Assembly: GCA_019187225.1 (NCBI GenBank)
Contig: JABAQQ010000024.1
Span: 62,001-126,000, forward strand
DNA: 64,000 bases
From: Saprospiraceae bacterium
GTDB lineage: Bacteria; Bacteroidota; Bacteroidia; Chitinophagales; Saprospiraceae
Direction: 5' to 3'
Made by a program: the position numbers and the translations under genes. Below are positions 1-9,827 of the stretch, in pieces (the stretch's first letter is position 1; each line of letters begins with the position of its first letter). Under the pieces are notes generated by a model. That model did not search any database and was not told the DNA's origin. It saw only the letters and a list, made by a program, of their open reading frames with translations.

Positions 1-639
1 TACAATAGTCGCCGGCACAAACGGGGCTTTATTGCGCAGCAATACTGCCGGGAAGTCGCCGTCCAAAGGGTCGTACGTACCGTCGTTGTCCGCATCGTAG
101 AACGGTGCGAGACCGGCTGTGGAGAAAGGTAAATCGAAGCCCCATATAGCTGCAAAGTAAGGATTGCCCTGCCCCGGCCAGCCCATGATATCTTTGTACT
201 GGGCTATGGCTGCGGCAGGATTTCCTGTCAACATAGGCAGATCAGCTAAAAATGCTGCCACGTCGGCTCCATAAACCCGGAAAAGGCGGTCCCAGTCGGC
301 ACATATATCCGGGCTGGTCGTTCCGTCGTCGTTCAGAGGGCCGGCTGCCTGCCCCGAGCCATAGTCTCCCACCGAAAGTTTCAGATTGCCACCCGGGTCA
401 ATACCACCCAACCACAAACTGGCAGCGTAAATCGTCGAGGGATTGTTGGCGTTGGGATTGGGTTTGTAAAAAAAGGAGCCGTCCGAAAACAAACTACCAT
501 TCGCCTGGATGCGGGCCTGGATATCATTCCCGGATAGGACAAGGATGGCGGAAGCAGACGGGCAGACCGGTTGTTGCGCTGGAAGCGAGGTTATGTTCGC
601 GGCAAGCGCATAACAAAAGAACAATTTTTCGTATTTCAT
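1..639 (-). CDS. Secreted T9SS-type cargo protein, C-terminus beyond window edge
   Basis: Reading the minus strand from the ATG at 639 gives an open frame of 213 codons that runs off the left edge. It opens with a signal peptide (MKYEKLFFCYALAANITSLPA, cut near AQQ). The rest parallels the gene just upstream (665-2374) block by block: a segment with LWLGGIDPGGNLK, a segment with DWDRLFRVYGAD, then DIMGWPGQGNP and GFDLP, and a DxDNDGTYDPLDGD calcium-loop-like stretch. The two genes are therefore tandem paralogues about 25 bp apart on the same strand, probably one transcript. By analogy a C-terminal sorting domain should follow outside the window. The function is unknown; an extracellular or surface-attached role is inferred from the paralogue. 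Confidence 0.8.
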   Translation of the reverse strand, partial: MKYEKLFFCYALAANITSLPAQQPVCPSASAILVLSGNDIQARIQANGSLFSDGSFFYKPNPNANNPSTIYAASLWLGGIDPGGNLKLSVGDYGSGQAAGPLNDDGTTSPDICADWDRLFRVYGADVAAFLADLPMLTGNPAAAIAQYKDIMGWPGQGNPYFAAIWGFDLPFSTAGLAPFYDADNDGTYDPLDGDFPAVLLRNKAPFVPATIV

Positions 640-664
640 GTGATCAGGTTTGATTATGTGAATG

Positions 665-2374
665 TTAAGGCAGGAGAAGAACCAGTTCGGTTGCGCTGCC
701 ATGTTCGGTTTGAATTATCAAATAGTATATACCGTCATTTAATCCCACCACATCGATTGCTGTTTGTTGAGGCGGTATATTTTGCAAGGTGCGCACTGTT
801 TTTCCGTCCGCAGAAACAATACGGATTTCGCGGACGGTCAAATCGCCGTAGGAAATGGTCACCGATGCACCGGCCGGATTGGGGAATACACGGACAGATG
901 CCTCCACCACGTCGTCTACCGAGGTCAGGCCAGAGCATACGCCGGCAAAATTGTTGTCGAATTTATCCTGTATTGAAATGATGTCGTCGAAGGTCCCGCC
1001 CAAGCCGCAAGGCAATTCATCGGATATGTGATACGTCCAGGCAGTGACCAATTCTTCGATCTGCCCGGGCATGAGCTGCGGTATTTTACTCGAGCCCAGG
1101 TTCAGCAGATGAGAACCGAAAGGTATATTTACCTCACACATGGTCCATCCGGACATGTCGGGCGGGTCCGGGAAAGCATGATCGGCCGGAGTTCCACCGG
1201 TAGTGTTGTAGCCCGAGCCGCCGGAAGTTAAGGGCGTGCCATCGGCCCAATGCCCCGTCAGGTAGCGGTAGAATTCTTCAGGTAGATCCGGTGAGGTCAT
1301 GGCAGGAGGATAAGTGCCGATTCCCGGATCATTAAAATAAATGAATTTATCCAAAGAGCGGTTCAGAAAAGTCACCGTTTGAACCGGCGGTATTCCGCCA
1401 AACCTGTTGGGGCAGTTAACAAGATCAAGAGCATCGCTGTTGTACCCGTAAAATGCATTCAACGCAGGTGCGGAACCAAAATAATCATCCCATTGGCAGC
1501 CTATTTCGAAATCCACCCACAGCCCAACGAAACACGAGTCCAGAGGCTCAGGGCCGCGGTAGATGATCTTGTGCGCCGTGAACAAAGTGTTGTCGAGCAA
1601 GGGTTGGTCAAAACAATGGAACGCCCATACCATGAGCTGTACTTCGATCTGAAGGGCGCCCGCCCCACTGACGGGGTGCATGTTGCCGCCTCCCTCGTCG
1701 TTGAATACGCACCATACCATTTCAGCCGGCACGAACTTCGGCTTACCCTGTAATTCCACTGCCGGATAATCGCCGTCGAGCGGGTTGTATAAGGCGTCGT
1801 TGTTGTTGTCGAAAAAAGGCGCCAGGCCTTGTGACACATTGGAAGGCAGATCGAAGCCCCAAACCTCGTCGAAATGCGGGTTGCCAAGTCCCGGCCATCC
1901 CATGATGTCCGGATAAGCGGCAATAGCGGCGGCAAGATCGTTGGCCCAATCCGGCAAATCGTCCAAAAATGCTTTGATGTCGGCGCCTTTGGCCCTGAAA
2001 TGCCTGTCCCAATTGGAACAAGTCAATACGTCGGTTGTGCCCGATGCGTCGAGTGGTCCCGCCCAATAATCGGTCTTGCCATCGGCGCGATCTGTCACCG
2101 CCGCTATTTTCAGGTTGCTGGCGGGGTCAATGCCGCCTACCCACAATCCGGCTGCAAAAATGGTGGCGGGATCGGGACCCATAGGTGTGGGATTGGGAAT
2201 GAACTGCGCTTCATTGGCGCTGCGGAACAAATCGCCGCCGTTGAGCACTCCTGCTTTGATGGTATTGGCGTGGATGGTGGTATGCGCCGCAGGCGGGTCG
2301 CATGGTTGGGCGGACACAATGCCGGAAAACAGAAGTGCCAAAATACATGGCGCAAGTAGTTGGATGTTTTTCAT
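665..2374 (-). CDS. Secreted protein with T9SS C-terminal sorting domain
   Basis: A 569-residue secreted protein. The start is placed at the ATG at 2374, because the encoded peptide MKNIQLLAPCILALLFSG..SAQ is a standard signal peptide; the longer frame from 2428 adds an implausible leader. The body carries the same blocks as the neighbouring paralogue (LWVGGIDPASNLK, WDRHFRAKGADIKAF, DIMGWPGLGNPHFDE) and a Ca-loop-like DNNNDALYNPLDGD. The last 80 or so residues (VFPNPAGASVTISYGD ... GIYYLIIQTEHG) fit the type A sorting domain recognised by the type IX secretion system, so export across the outer membrane is expected. No catalytic motif was recognised. It lies upstream of the paralogous gene at 1-639 on the same strand. 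Confidence 0.85.
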   Translation of the reverse strand: MKNIQLLAPCILALLFSGIVSAQPCDPPAAHTTIHANTIKAGVLNGGDLFRSANEAQFIPNPTPMGPDPATIFAAGLWVGGIDPASNLKIAAVTDRADGKTDYWAGPLDASGTTDVLTCSNWDRHFRAKGADIKAFLDDLPDWANDLAAAIAAYPDIMGWPGLGNPHFDEVWGFDLPSNVSQGLAPFFDNNNDALYNPLDGDYPAVELQGKPKFVPAEMVWCVFNDEGGGNMHPVSGAGALQIEVQLMVWAFHCFDQPLLDNTLFTAHKIIYRGPEPLDSCFVGLWVDFEIGCQWDDYFGSAPALNAFYGYNSDALDLVNCPNRFGGIPPVQTVTFLNRSLDKFIYFNDPGIGTYPPAMTSPDLPEEFYRYLTGHWADGTPLTSGGSGYNTTGGTPADHAFPDPPDMSGWTMCEVNIPFGSHLLNLGSSKIPQLMPGQIEELVTAWTYHISDELPCGLGGTFDDIISIQDKFDNNFAGVCSGLTSVDDVVEASVRVFPNPAGASVTISYGDLTVREIRIVSADGKTVRTLQNIPPQQTAIDVVGLNDGIYYLIIQTEHGSATELVLLLP

Positions 2375-2710
2375 GTGAGAAAGTTTGATTTTGTGGAAAT
2401 GAAAGATGCATACAAATGAAACTTCCATTTCAGTTTTTTCTGGAAGAAATTCATAACCTTGTCATTTGGGGCGATATGCCTGCATTTTGCCGGAGGGCGC
2501 CGGCTGTGTTGGCGCATGAAAAGTCGTCCTGTTTTCTCATGTTAAAAGGCAGAATTGATTGAATCCAGCCTCCCTGCGTGCCAGTGCGCCTTTTCACTGA
2601 GCAAACGCTAAAACCGGCAAAAACAAAAGTTTTACCTCCCAACCAACCGTCTGAGTTCGCAAAACATCTATATTAGCGGATACAAACGCAGACCAAATCA
2701 ACACAACACC
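2375..2710. other. Intergenic region between divergent genes
   Basis: These 336 bp separate two divergent secreted-protein genes and must hold both promoters. No clear TTTG/TAnnTTTG pair, terminator hairpin or extra gene was found. The short reading frames here look like chance. Confidence 0.5.
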
Positions 2711-5338
2711 ATGTTCCAACGCCAGTCCCGAAGGGCTTTCCCCTCCAGCTACATTTTTATCCTCGCCGTCGCCGTCCTGGCGTTTTTGTTTTTCGTTATT
2801 AAAAATCTGAACAAGCCGAAAGAGCAAAATCCTGCTCCGGCTATCGAACAAAGCGGCGAAAAAGAAAATACCGGCGACGGTCTCCGCCCTGCCGAATGGT
2901 TCTTTGCCGTACGCGAATACCCGGATTTTCGCCCCGATGTAAAGACCTATTCGCTTGCCATGCACCAGGTCGCTCATGCCGCCCAACAACGCGGCGCCTA
3001 TCCCGGCTTCTCCGCTCCCTGGACGGTGCAGGGCCCTGCTAACATCGGCGCCCGCATCAACACCATCAAAGTGCACCCTGCCAACCCCAACATCATTTAT
3101 ATCGGCTATTCGCATGGCGGGGTATGGAAGACGACCACCGGCGGGTCCGCATGGTTCCCCATTTTCGACGCGCAGTCGTTTCTCGCCATCAGCGACATCG
3201 AACTCGACCCGCAAAATCCCAACATCGTCTACGTCGGCACGGGCGACCACAACATCAGCGGTTATCCGTTCATTGGCGACGGCCTGTGGAAAAGCCCCGA
3301 CGGTGGCCAGACCTGGCAACACCTCGGCCTTGAAAACCAAAGCATTGTATCGGAAATTATCATCCACCCCAGTAATTCCAACATCATATACGCCGCCACG
3401 ATGGGGATTCCCTTCGAGCGCAACAACGACCGGGGATTGTACAAAACGATCAACGGCGGCCAGACCTGGCAGCAAGTGCTTTTTGTCTCCGACTCAACCG
3501 GCATCGTTGACCTGGAAATGTCGCCCGGCAACCCCGAAGTGATCTACGCTGCCGCCTGGGATCGCATTCGCAACAACAAGGAAAGCCTTATCAGCGGCAA
3601 CAACGCCCGCATCTGGAAGACCGTCAACGGCGGTCAAAACTGGACGATGCTTACGGGCGGTCTGCCTGAAGGGCCGAACAGCCGCGTCGGTTTGTCCATG
3701 TCGGCAGGCGATCCCGATTACCTGGTGTCGGTATACGTGGATACGACGCTCGATATCCACGGGATGTTCCAAACTACCGACGGCGGCGCCAACTGGTCGC
3801 CTTTACCCCTCGAGGGACTGAACCCGGGCTTTATGGGCGGCTTCGGTTGGTATTTTGGCAAAATATTCATCAATCCCTTCGACCCCAACGATATCTTCGT
3901 GTGCGGCGTCGAATTGTGGCGCTCGACGGATGGCGGCCAAAACTGGTTTCAAACGACACCTCCGTGGTGGCTCTACGAGGTACACGCCGATATGCACGAC
4001 ATGGCTTTCATTGACGCCAATACCTGCCTGCTGGCTACCGACGGCGGTCTCTATAAAAGCAGCGACAACGGGTTCTACTGGGAAAAAATTGAAAATATCC
4101 CCACTTCGCAATTCTACCGCGTGGCATACAATCCCTTCGCGACCGACTGGTATTACGGCGGTATGCAGGACAACGGCACCGCAGGTGGTAATGCCGATAT
4201 TCTCACCGATTGGCCCAGGTTATGGGGCGGCGACGGGTTTCAGGCGGTTTTTCATCCCGAAGACCCGAATATTTTTTATTATGAAACCCAAAACGGCAAC
4301 ATCACAGGCACCATTGATGGCGGCGTCACCATGCAAAGCGGCGACAACGGCATCGAATTCTCCGACCGCCGCCATTGGGACATGCCCTATTTGCTCAGCC
4401 ACCACGACCATGAGATCATGTACGCCGGCACCTACCGGATCTATCAAAGCTACGGCCATCCCGCCACCTGGTTTCCCATCAGCGACGACCTGACCGACGG
4501 GGTCATATTCGGCGGACGTTTTCACACCATCAGCACCGTACATGAAAGCCCGCTCGATGCCGGGCTCCTTTACGTGGGTACAACGGACGGCAATGTGTGG
4601 TGCGGCGACCCGTTTTCCGGCAACTGGAAAAATGTTAGCGCCGGACTTCCCGACCGCTACGTATCGTCCGTGAAAGCGTCGCCCAACACGACCGACCGGG
4701 TTTTTGTGGCCCATACAGGCTACAAAGACAACGATTTCAGCCCGCGCCTGCACCGCTCTGACGAACGGGGCGATACCTGGGTGCCCATCGCAGGCGACCT
4801 GCCCAACCTTGCCATCAATGACATCCACATTTTACCGGGTCACCAGGATTCCGTCCTGTTCGTCGCGACCGACGGCGGGGTTTACGGCTCGCTCGACGGC
4901 GGACAGCATTGGGAGCGTCTCGGTACGGAAATGCCCATCGTCCCGGTGTACGACCTCGAGATCAATCCTGTACAACGCACACTGATGGCCGGCACCTACG
5001 CCCGGAGCATTATGACCTTCCCGCTCGATTCCCTGCAAATAGGGAACAATGTTTCTACTGATAATCCCGGTGGACTGAAACCGCCCAAACTTGCAATAAC
5101 GCCCAATCCGGCGAGCGTGCAGGCTAAATTGACTTTGGAGAATCTGTCGCCTAAACAAACGACAGAGGTATTCATTGCCGACCTTTCTGGCCGTGTTGTC
5201 TGGCGCCAACAAGTCATCAATCTGACAAGACGGGATATCCCGCTCGACACCCAAAACTTCGCACCGGGCGTGTATATCGCCTTCGCGCGCACCGCAGGCA
5301 GAACGTGGGGACAGCAAAAATGGGTGATCGCACGATGA
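2711..5338 (+). CDS. Sortilin/BNR-type beta-propeller protein with T9SS sorting domain
   Basis: An 875-residue exported protein. Residues about 14-32 are a hydrophobic N-terminal segment (signal or anchor) after a basic head. Residues about 90-770 are tandem propeller blades with many Asp-box-like motifs (SPDGGQTW, TINGGQTW, TVNGGQNW, TTDGGANW, STDGGQNW, SLDGGQHW), as in VPS10/sortilin and BNR-repeat proteins often labelled glycosyl hydrolase. The last ~85 residues (ITPNPASVQAKLTLENL ... PGVYIAF) form a type A T9SS sorting domain. The stop codon overlaps the start of the DUF2142 gene (ATGA at 5335-5338), implying translational coupling. It is a paralogue of the gene at 50170-52680. The ligand or substrate is unknown; no sialidase catalytic set is evident. 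Confidence 0.88.
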   Translation: MFQRQSRRAFPSSYIFILAVAVLAFLFFVIKNLNKPKEQNPAPAIEQSGEKENTGDGLRPAEWFFAVREYPDFRPDVKTYSLAMHQVAHAAQQRGAYPGFSAPWTVQGPANIGARINTIKVHPANPNIIYIGYSHGGVWKTTTGGSAWFPIFDAQSFLAISDIELDPQNPNIVYVGTGDHNISGYPFIGDGLWKSPDGGQTWQHLGLENQSIVSEIIIHPSNSNIIYAATMGIPFERNNDRGLYKTINGGQTWQQVLFVSDSTGIVDLEMSPGNPEVIYAAAWDRIRNNKESLISGNNARIWKTVNGGQNWTMLTGGLPEGPNSRVGLSMSAGDPDYLVSVYVDTTLDIHGMFQTTDGGANWSPLPLEGLNPGFMGGFGWYFGKIFINPFDPNDIFVCGVELWRSTDGGQNWFQTTPPWWLYEVHADMHDMAFIDANTCLLATDGGLYKSSDNGFYWEKIENIPTSQFYRVAYNPFATDWYYGGMQDNGTAGGNADILTDWPRLWGGDGFQAVFHPEDPNIFYYETQNGNITGTIDGGVTMQSGDNGIEFSDRRHWDMPYLLSHHDHEIMYAGTYRIYQSYGHPATWFPISDDLTDGVIFGGRFHTISTVHESPLDAGLLYVGTTDGNVWCGDPFSGNWKNVSAGLPDRYVSSVKASPNTTDRVFVAHTGYKDNDFSPRLHRSDERGDTWVPIAGDLPNLAINDIHILPGHQDSVLFVATDGGVYGSLDGGQHWERLGTEMPIVPVYDLEINPVQRTLMAGTYARSIMTFPLDSLQIGNNVSTDNPGGLKPPKLAITPNPASVQAKLTLENLSPKQTTEVFIADLSGRVVWRQQVINLTRRDIPLDTQNFAPGVYIAFARTAGRTWGQQKWVIAR

Positions 5339-6756
5339 ACCCGTTGTCGTCATCCGCTCTGTTTCTAAGCGCGGCGCTGCTGTTCGGAACCGCATTCGCA
5401 GTTCTCATTCCGCCCTTTCAATCCCCCGACGAACCCAATCATTTCCTGCGGGCCTATCAGGTCAGCGAAGGCGTTTTTTTTCCGGAGGAGCACGACCGGC
5501 GACTGGGCGGCGTCCTGCCCGTGTCGCTTGCCCAGGTGTGCGATTCGTTTTCTTATATGAAAATGAATTACGAAGCCCGGCTGAATAAGGGCTTGATCTT
5601 TCGTTGCCTGAATATTCCTTTGAACCCTGAGCAGCGCGCATTTACGGATTTTCCCAACACGGCTATTTACGCGCCCACCGCTTATTTACCCCAGGCTGTG
5701 ACCATTGCGCTGCTTCGTCCGGCCGGCGCAACGCCCCTGCAAATGCTCTACGCCTGCCGGCTCGCCAATCTGCTTATCTGGGCGATATTCGTCCGGCTCG
5801 CCATCGGGCTCATTCCCTTTTTGCCAAATACCCTCGCGGCACTTGGTTTGTTGCCCGCTTCCTTAGTGATCGCCGCTTCCGCCAATGCCGATGTTGTGAC
5901 AAATGGATTGTGTTGGTGGCTGGTGGCAGGGTTTTGCGCCGGGAAATTACCGGGCTTTAAATATCTGGCGGCTACAGCCATCGTCGGTGCGAATAAACTC
6001 ATCGCCTTGCCACTGGTGTTGTTGAGTTGGCTGCGTTTTCACCGTTCTCCATCCGGGAGGGGAGACGCAATACGCCTATCGACAACCTCGCGCCCTCCCT
6101 TCCCAGTTCAGGCGATGAGGAAACGCTTTATTTTGCTCCTTACCGTTGCATTCACTGCCGCGCTCACCTGGGGCTATCTCGCACAGAAATGGTTCATCCC
6201 TTATGATTGCTACAATCCAGACTACCGCAATGCGCAAACCCTCAACGAAGGCGTTGACCCTGCACGTCAGCAGGCATTCATTTTAGATAATCCTTTGTCG
6301 TTCACTAAAATAGCCATCACGTCGGCCATCCGGGCCTTGCCTTCCGCGGGAGCCCATTTTGTGGGCAAATTCGGTTGGGAAACAAACTACCTCCCCCGAA
6401 TATGGCTGGCGGCGCTGTGGCTTGTTCTGGCGGCGATGACCGCCAGCATGGCCTCGCCTTTTTCCGGACGACAACGGCTGTTGGCGGCGATCACAGTCTT
6501 GTTCTATGTAGCGATGTTCATCGTGACGATGTATTCCTTGTGGTGCCCGGTCGGCGCAAATGAGGTGACGAATTTCCAGGGCAGGTATTTTGTGCCGGTA
6601 GCGCCGGTGGCAGTTTTAGTTTTTGCCGGCGGCTGGTTGAAAAAATGGGAAAAGCCCATCTGGCAAGGGACCATTGCCATTCTGATAATGGGCAATCTGA
6701 CAATGGCGCATTGTATTCTGATGCGGTATTATGCTGCAGACGGTTGCCATCTATAA
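5335..6756 (+). CDS. DUF2142 family polytopic membrane protein
   Basis: A 473-residue inner-membrane protein with about ten hydrophobic segments. The N-terminal block (FQSPDEPNHFLRAYQVSEG, residues about 27-45) is the hallmark of DUF2142 (COG4713), a family of GT-C-like membrane proteins often found near cell-surface polysaccharide genes. The start is taken at the ATG at 5335, which overlaps the previous stop as ATGA. A more upstream ATG at 5305 would overlap the preceding gene more deeply and lacks support. A short hydrophilic stretch near residues 235-260 interrupts the membrane part. The biochemical activity of DUF2142 proteins is not established; lipid-linked sugar transfer is only a guess. 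Confidence 0.85.
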   Translation: MNPLSSSALFLSAALLFGTAFAVLIPPFQSPDEPNHFLRAYQVSEGVFFPEEHDRRLGGVLPVSLAQVCDSFSYMKMNYEARLNKGLIFRCLNIPLNPEQRAFTDFPNTAIYAPTAYLPQAVTIALLRPAGATPLQMLYACRLANLLIWAIFVRLAIGLIPFLPNTLAALGLLPASLVIAASANADVVTNGLCWWLVAGFCAGKLPGFKYLAATAIVGANKLIALPLVLLSWLRFHRSPSGRGDAIRLSTTSRPPFPVQAMRKRFILLLTVAFTAALTWGYLAQKWFIPYDCYNPDYRNAQTLNEGVDPARQQAFILDNPLSFTKIAITSAIRALPSAGAHFVGKFGWETNYLPRIWLAALWLVLAAMTASMASPFSGRQRLLAAITVLFYVAMFIVTMYSLWCPVGANEVTNFQGRYFVPVAPVAVLVFAGGWLKKWEKPIWQGTIAILIMGNLTMAHCILMRYYAADGCHL

Positions 6757-6765
6757 AATTCGTAA

Positions 6766-7068
6766 CTATCCAGCTGCCGTTGGCGGCATTGGGACAATGG
6801 GAGGAATATCAATCACCTGACGACAGCCCTCCAGTTCAAAGGTGGAGCCTTCCAGTGATTTACTACAGCGGTTGCAATCGTTCGGATAGATTCGCTCCGT
6901 CACATCAGGTGTGGCGACCATTTTCAAAGTCTTGTCTTTGCGACCTTTCTGCCCTCCAACCGGTTTGTTGCTCTTCTCTCGAAGGCTTTGGTTCTTGTCC
7001 CATTTATCAGTCGCGAGCCGATTGTGGCTGTTTTTGCTCCTCTGGATAGTTACATTTCTCCGTAGCAT
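6766..7068 (-). pseudogene. IS66-family transposase (TnpC) remnant
   Basis: This 100-codon minus-strand frame matches only an N-terminal part of IS66 transposases: a KNSxN segment, NQSLREKS, GGQKGRKDKTLKMV, a Cys-x2-Cys zinc-like pair (NDCNRCSKSL) and RQVIDIPPIVP. The usual proline-rich stretch after KNSxNS is missing, and the catalytic DDE part is absent: the frame diverges right after IPPIVP and stops at 6766. No terminal inverted repeats or second transposase fragment were found within the gap between the DUF2142 gene and the hydrolase. It is read as a dead, deleted insertion sequence fragment. The whole 315-bp gap is otherwise without a gene. Confidence 0.75.
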
Positions 7069-7071
7069 AGG

Positions 7072-8430
7072 TCATTCTTCCGCCATCCAGTCAATGGCCA
7101 GCGCGGCTGTCCATGAGAAGTTACCTGAACCGTACCCCCCCGGCTGACCTTTCGGTACATTTTTCCAGGGATGATAATATTCCCAGAAACCGTAGCGGTG
7201 CATCAATTCCATCGAATCGGATTTGACGCGCGCTGCCAGCACATGATAGCCGTAGCGCTTCAGTCCGTGGTACAACAGCCAATTGATATTGATCCATACC
7301 GGCCCCCGCCAATAGCGGCGCTCGTCGAAGCGGGCATCCTGCGTTGAATACGAGGGGCAAAGCCAGGCCGGATTTTCCGGCGTTCCCGAAAAAGCAGGAC
7401 TTTGCAGCCAGGCAACAATACGCGCGGCCTGATTGTGATCGGGCGCTCCGCAAAAAAGTGGAATTAATCCTGAGGCGGGATGCTGTTTGATCAGCTTTCT
7501 ATGAACACGGTCGTAGGCGAAGTACATTCCGCTGTTGGTATCCCAGAGCTTTGAATTGAGGGCGCGAATGGTTTGCTGTTGCCATTCCCGGATCTGGCCG
7601 GTATCGCGTCGCAGCCAGGCGCCCAATTCGATCAGCGCCTCGTTGCTGCGGCTCAACATGGTATTGAAAAGAGGCTCCTGCACCTGAAACGGATAATCTT
7701 TCCAGACTTCCGGCTCCTGGTAGCGTTTCCGGCGCAACAGGTTCACTAAGTAAATGTACCGGTCGTAACTTTCTTTGCGCGGGCGATATTCCGCATCCAC
7801 GTGTTCGAGATCGCGGCGTTCGTAGGGCGGAATATCGGCCGGATCCATGTTAAAGCATTCGAATACATCCTGCCAGAGCGGCAGATTGTCCATCCCTGAC
7901 TCCCAGGGATGGCAAATAAAAGAAAGTCCTTCGCTGTCCGGATCGCGGTGCTGGTAGCAATACCGGTGTAGCAGTGCGACCTTGTCAAACATTTTCCTGA
8001 AAAAAGGCTTGTAAGTTTTTACATCCGGCGCCGCACCGAGCATGCGTTCCAATACGAATCCGTGCACCGGCGGCATGGTGATACCGGAAGTGCGCGCGTT
8101 GCGCGGTTTACCCGGCACACCGCGGGTGTTCCAGAAAGCGTAACCCGGAAAATATTTACCCGTATTTTGAATGGAAAATACAATTTGCGGGAGCATGCCG
8201 TTGCTCCATTGGCCGCGAAACAGCGATGTGAGTTCGGAACAGGCTTGTTTGAAATCGAAGTGCGCATAGCCAAGTGCGATAAAACCCGCATCCCAATTCC
8301 ATTGGTGGGGGTAAAGCGCCGGCGCAGGTTTGGTAAAAGAACGGAGGATATTGCCGCGCAACACTTTTTGGGCTTCCCGGATAAAAGTTTCGGATGCCAA
8401 AGGTTCTACAGGCAGGGAAATTTCAGACAT
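7072..8430 (-). CDS. GH63-type mannosylglycerate hydrolase
   Basis: A 452-residue soluble alpha-alpha-barrel glycosidase. The N-terminal block FxWDxGFIALGYAHFD-like (PHQWNWDAGFIALGY), the segment WESGMDNLPLW with a candidate catalytic Asp at about residue 170, WRGPVWININWLLYHGL and the C-terminal WEYYHPW...GGYGSGNFSW fit GH63 enzymes of the mannosylglycerate/glucosylglycerate hydrolase type. The location agrees: it is divergent from a mannosyl-3-phosphoglycerate synthase/phosphatase pair starting 200 bp away, so it probably recycles the compatible solute to mannose and glycerate. There is no signal peptide, so it should be cytoplasmic. Substrate preference (mannosyl- versus glucosylglycerate) cannot be fixed from sequence; a related trehalase-like or alpha-glucosidase role is the main alternative. 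Confidence 0.78.
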   Translation of the reverse strand: MSEISLPVEPLASETFIREAQKVLRGNILRSFTKPAPALYPHQWNWDAGFIALGYAHFDFKQACSELTSLFRGQWSNGMLPQIVFSIQNTGKYFPGYAFWNTRGVPGKPRNARTSGITMPPVHGFVLERMLGAAPDVKTYKPFFRKMFDKVALLHRYCYQHRDPDSEGLSFICHPWESGMDNLPLWQDVFECFNMDPADIPPYERRDLEHVDAEYRPRKESYDRYIYLVNLLRRKRYQEPEVWKDYPFQVQEPLFNTMLSRSNEALIELGAWLRRDTGQIREWQQQTIRALNSKLWDTNSGMYFAYDRVHRKLIKQHPASGLIPLFCGAPDHNQAARIVAWLQSPAFSGTPENPAWLCPSYSTQDARFDERRYWRGPVWININWLLYHGLKRYGYHVLAARVKSDSMELMHRYGFWEYYHPWKNVPKGQPGGYGSGNFSWTAALAIDWMAEE

Positions 8431-8630
8431 AATTTTCTAAATTGAATGAATGACGCTGCTTCAACTTGCGTCGTGATTGCGTTGTTCAAATTCATTATCA
8501 ACGCAGATGCAGCCGCTATATTCCCCCCTCGTATAAGAAATACCCTTTCGGAATCGGGGAGGCAACAATAACGGTATTCATTTGTTGCTCCTTCAAGCCC
8601 GGCTTATGCCATCAACAAACGAAAGATACC
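8431..8630. promoter_or_regulatory. Divergent control region of the mannosylglycerate locus
   Basis: A 200-bp gap between the divergent hydrolase and synthase starts, the only place where promoters for both arms can lie. No confident promoter pair was found. A dyad-like pair ACGC/GCGT around 8453-8475 is too weak to call an operator. Confidence 0.35.
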
Positions 8631-9827
8631 ATGCGACTTGAACTACCTGCCCGCGCCGAACGCTTCGGCGCCAATCTGTTTTATAATATTCAAAAAATTT
8701 ACGAACTCGACGGAGGCTTCGAACTCGACAGCGAATTCGCCAGCCCGTTTCACGTCATCCAGCAGATCCCCCGCGAACGGCTGTATGAAATAGAACGCGA
8801 TATGGTCATCGTGATCCCGGTCAAAAACGAACGCCTCCGCCTGCTTGAAAGTGCACTGTGCGGCATCCCGCACGATTGCCTGCCCATCATCGTCTCCAAC
8901 AGCCATCGCGATCCGGTGGATCGTTTTCGAATGGAGCAAAATATGGTGGACGCATTTTGCCGCTACGCAAAAAAAAGACACATCATCGTCCATCAGCGCG
9001 CGCCTGAACTGGCGCAGGTATTCAAAAACGGCGGTTACCACCACCTGCTCGACGAAGAAGGCCTGGTGCATAGCGGCAAAGCGGAGGGAATGTTGGCCGG
9101 CATAGCGCTGGCACGTCTTTCCGGTAAAAAATATGTGGGATTTATTGATTCGGACAATTATTTCCCCGGAGCGGTATTCGAATATGCGCGCTTGTTCTCT
9201 GCCGGTTTGTCGCAAAGCAAATCGCCGTACTCGATGGTGCGTATTCAGTGGCACAGCAAACCGAAAATTGTAGACTCCGGGTTGTTCTTCGCCAAATGGG
9301 GACGCGTATCGCGCATTACAAATCTCTATCTCAATCAATTGCTCAGCCACTATACCGGCTATGAAACCGAATCGCTGCGTACCGGCAATGCGGGAGAACA
9401 CGCCATGTCCATGGACCTTGCCCTGTTGCTCGACTATTCGGCAGGTTTTTCGGTTGAAACATACCATTTTGTCAGTCTGCTTGAAAAATTCGGCGGTGTG
9501 CTGCCCAGCCCCTACCCGGAGGTAATGAAGGCGGGTACTGAAGTTTTCCAGATGGAATCGCGCAATCCGCATTTCCATGAAGCGGCCAAAGGCGATAAAC
9601 ACATCCGAGAAATGATAGAATATTCGCTGGCAGTCCTGTACCATTCCCCCATCTGTCCGGAATCCCTCAAAAAAGAGATACTCCGCGAATTGCGCCGTTC
9701 GCGCATCATTGGCAAAGATGAAGAACCCTTGCAACCGCGGCGTTATCCCGCCCTTTCAGGTATTGACTTCGAGGCTGCCGGGGTTTCGATGGACTGGCAA
9801 CAACACGGAAATTTTATACCCGCATGA
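8631..9827 (+). CDS. mpgS: Mannosyl-3-phosphoglycerate synthase (GT55)
   Basis: A 398-residue enzyme expected to transfer mannose from GDP-mannose to 3-phosphoglycerate, the first step of mannosylglycerate synthesis in the cytoplasm. Features seen: a nucleotide-sugar domain opening with VIVIPVKNERLRLLES (residues about 59-74), the metal-binding FIDSDNYFPG (D173/D175), and the family-typical GEHAMSMDLALLL (from residue 255). Length fits MpgS proteins (about 390-430 residues). The ATG at 8631 was chosen because homology begins directly after it (MRLELPARAERFG); the longer frame from 8466 runs through the divergent promoter region. The stop overlaps the phosphatase start (ATGA, 9824-9827). Mannosylglycerate is known mainly from thermophiles and halotolerant organisms, where it protects against heat and salt. 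Confidence 0.92.
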   Translation: MRLELPARAERFGANLFYNIQKIYELDGGFELDSEFASPFHVIQQIPRERLYEIERDMVIVIPVKNERLRLLESALCGIPHDCLPIIVSNSHRDPVDRFRMEQNMVDAFCRYAKKRHIIVHQRAPELAQVFKNGGYHHLLDEEGLVHSGKAEGMLAGIALARLSGKKYVGFIDSDNYFPGAVFEYARLFSAGLSQSKSPYSMVRIQWHSKPKIVDSGLFFAKWGRVSRITNLYLNQLLSHYTGYETESLRTGNAGEHAMSMDLALLLDYSAGFSVETYHFVSLLEKFGGVLPSPYPEVMKAGTEVFQMESRNPHFHEAAKGDKHIREMIEYSLAVLYHSPICPESLKKEILRELRRSRIIGKDEEPLQPRRYPALSGIDFEAAGVSMDWQQHGNFIPA

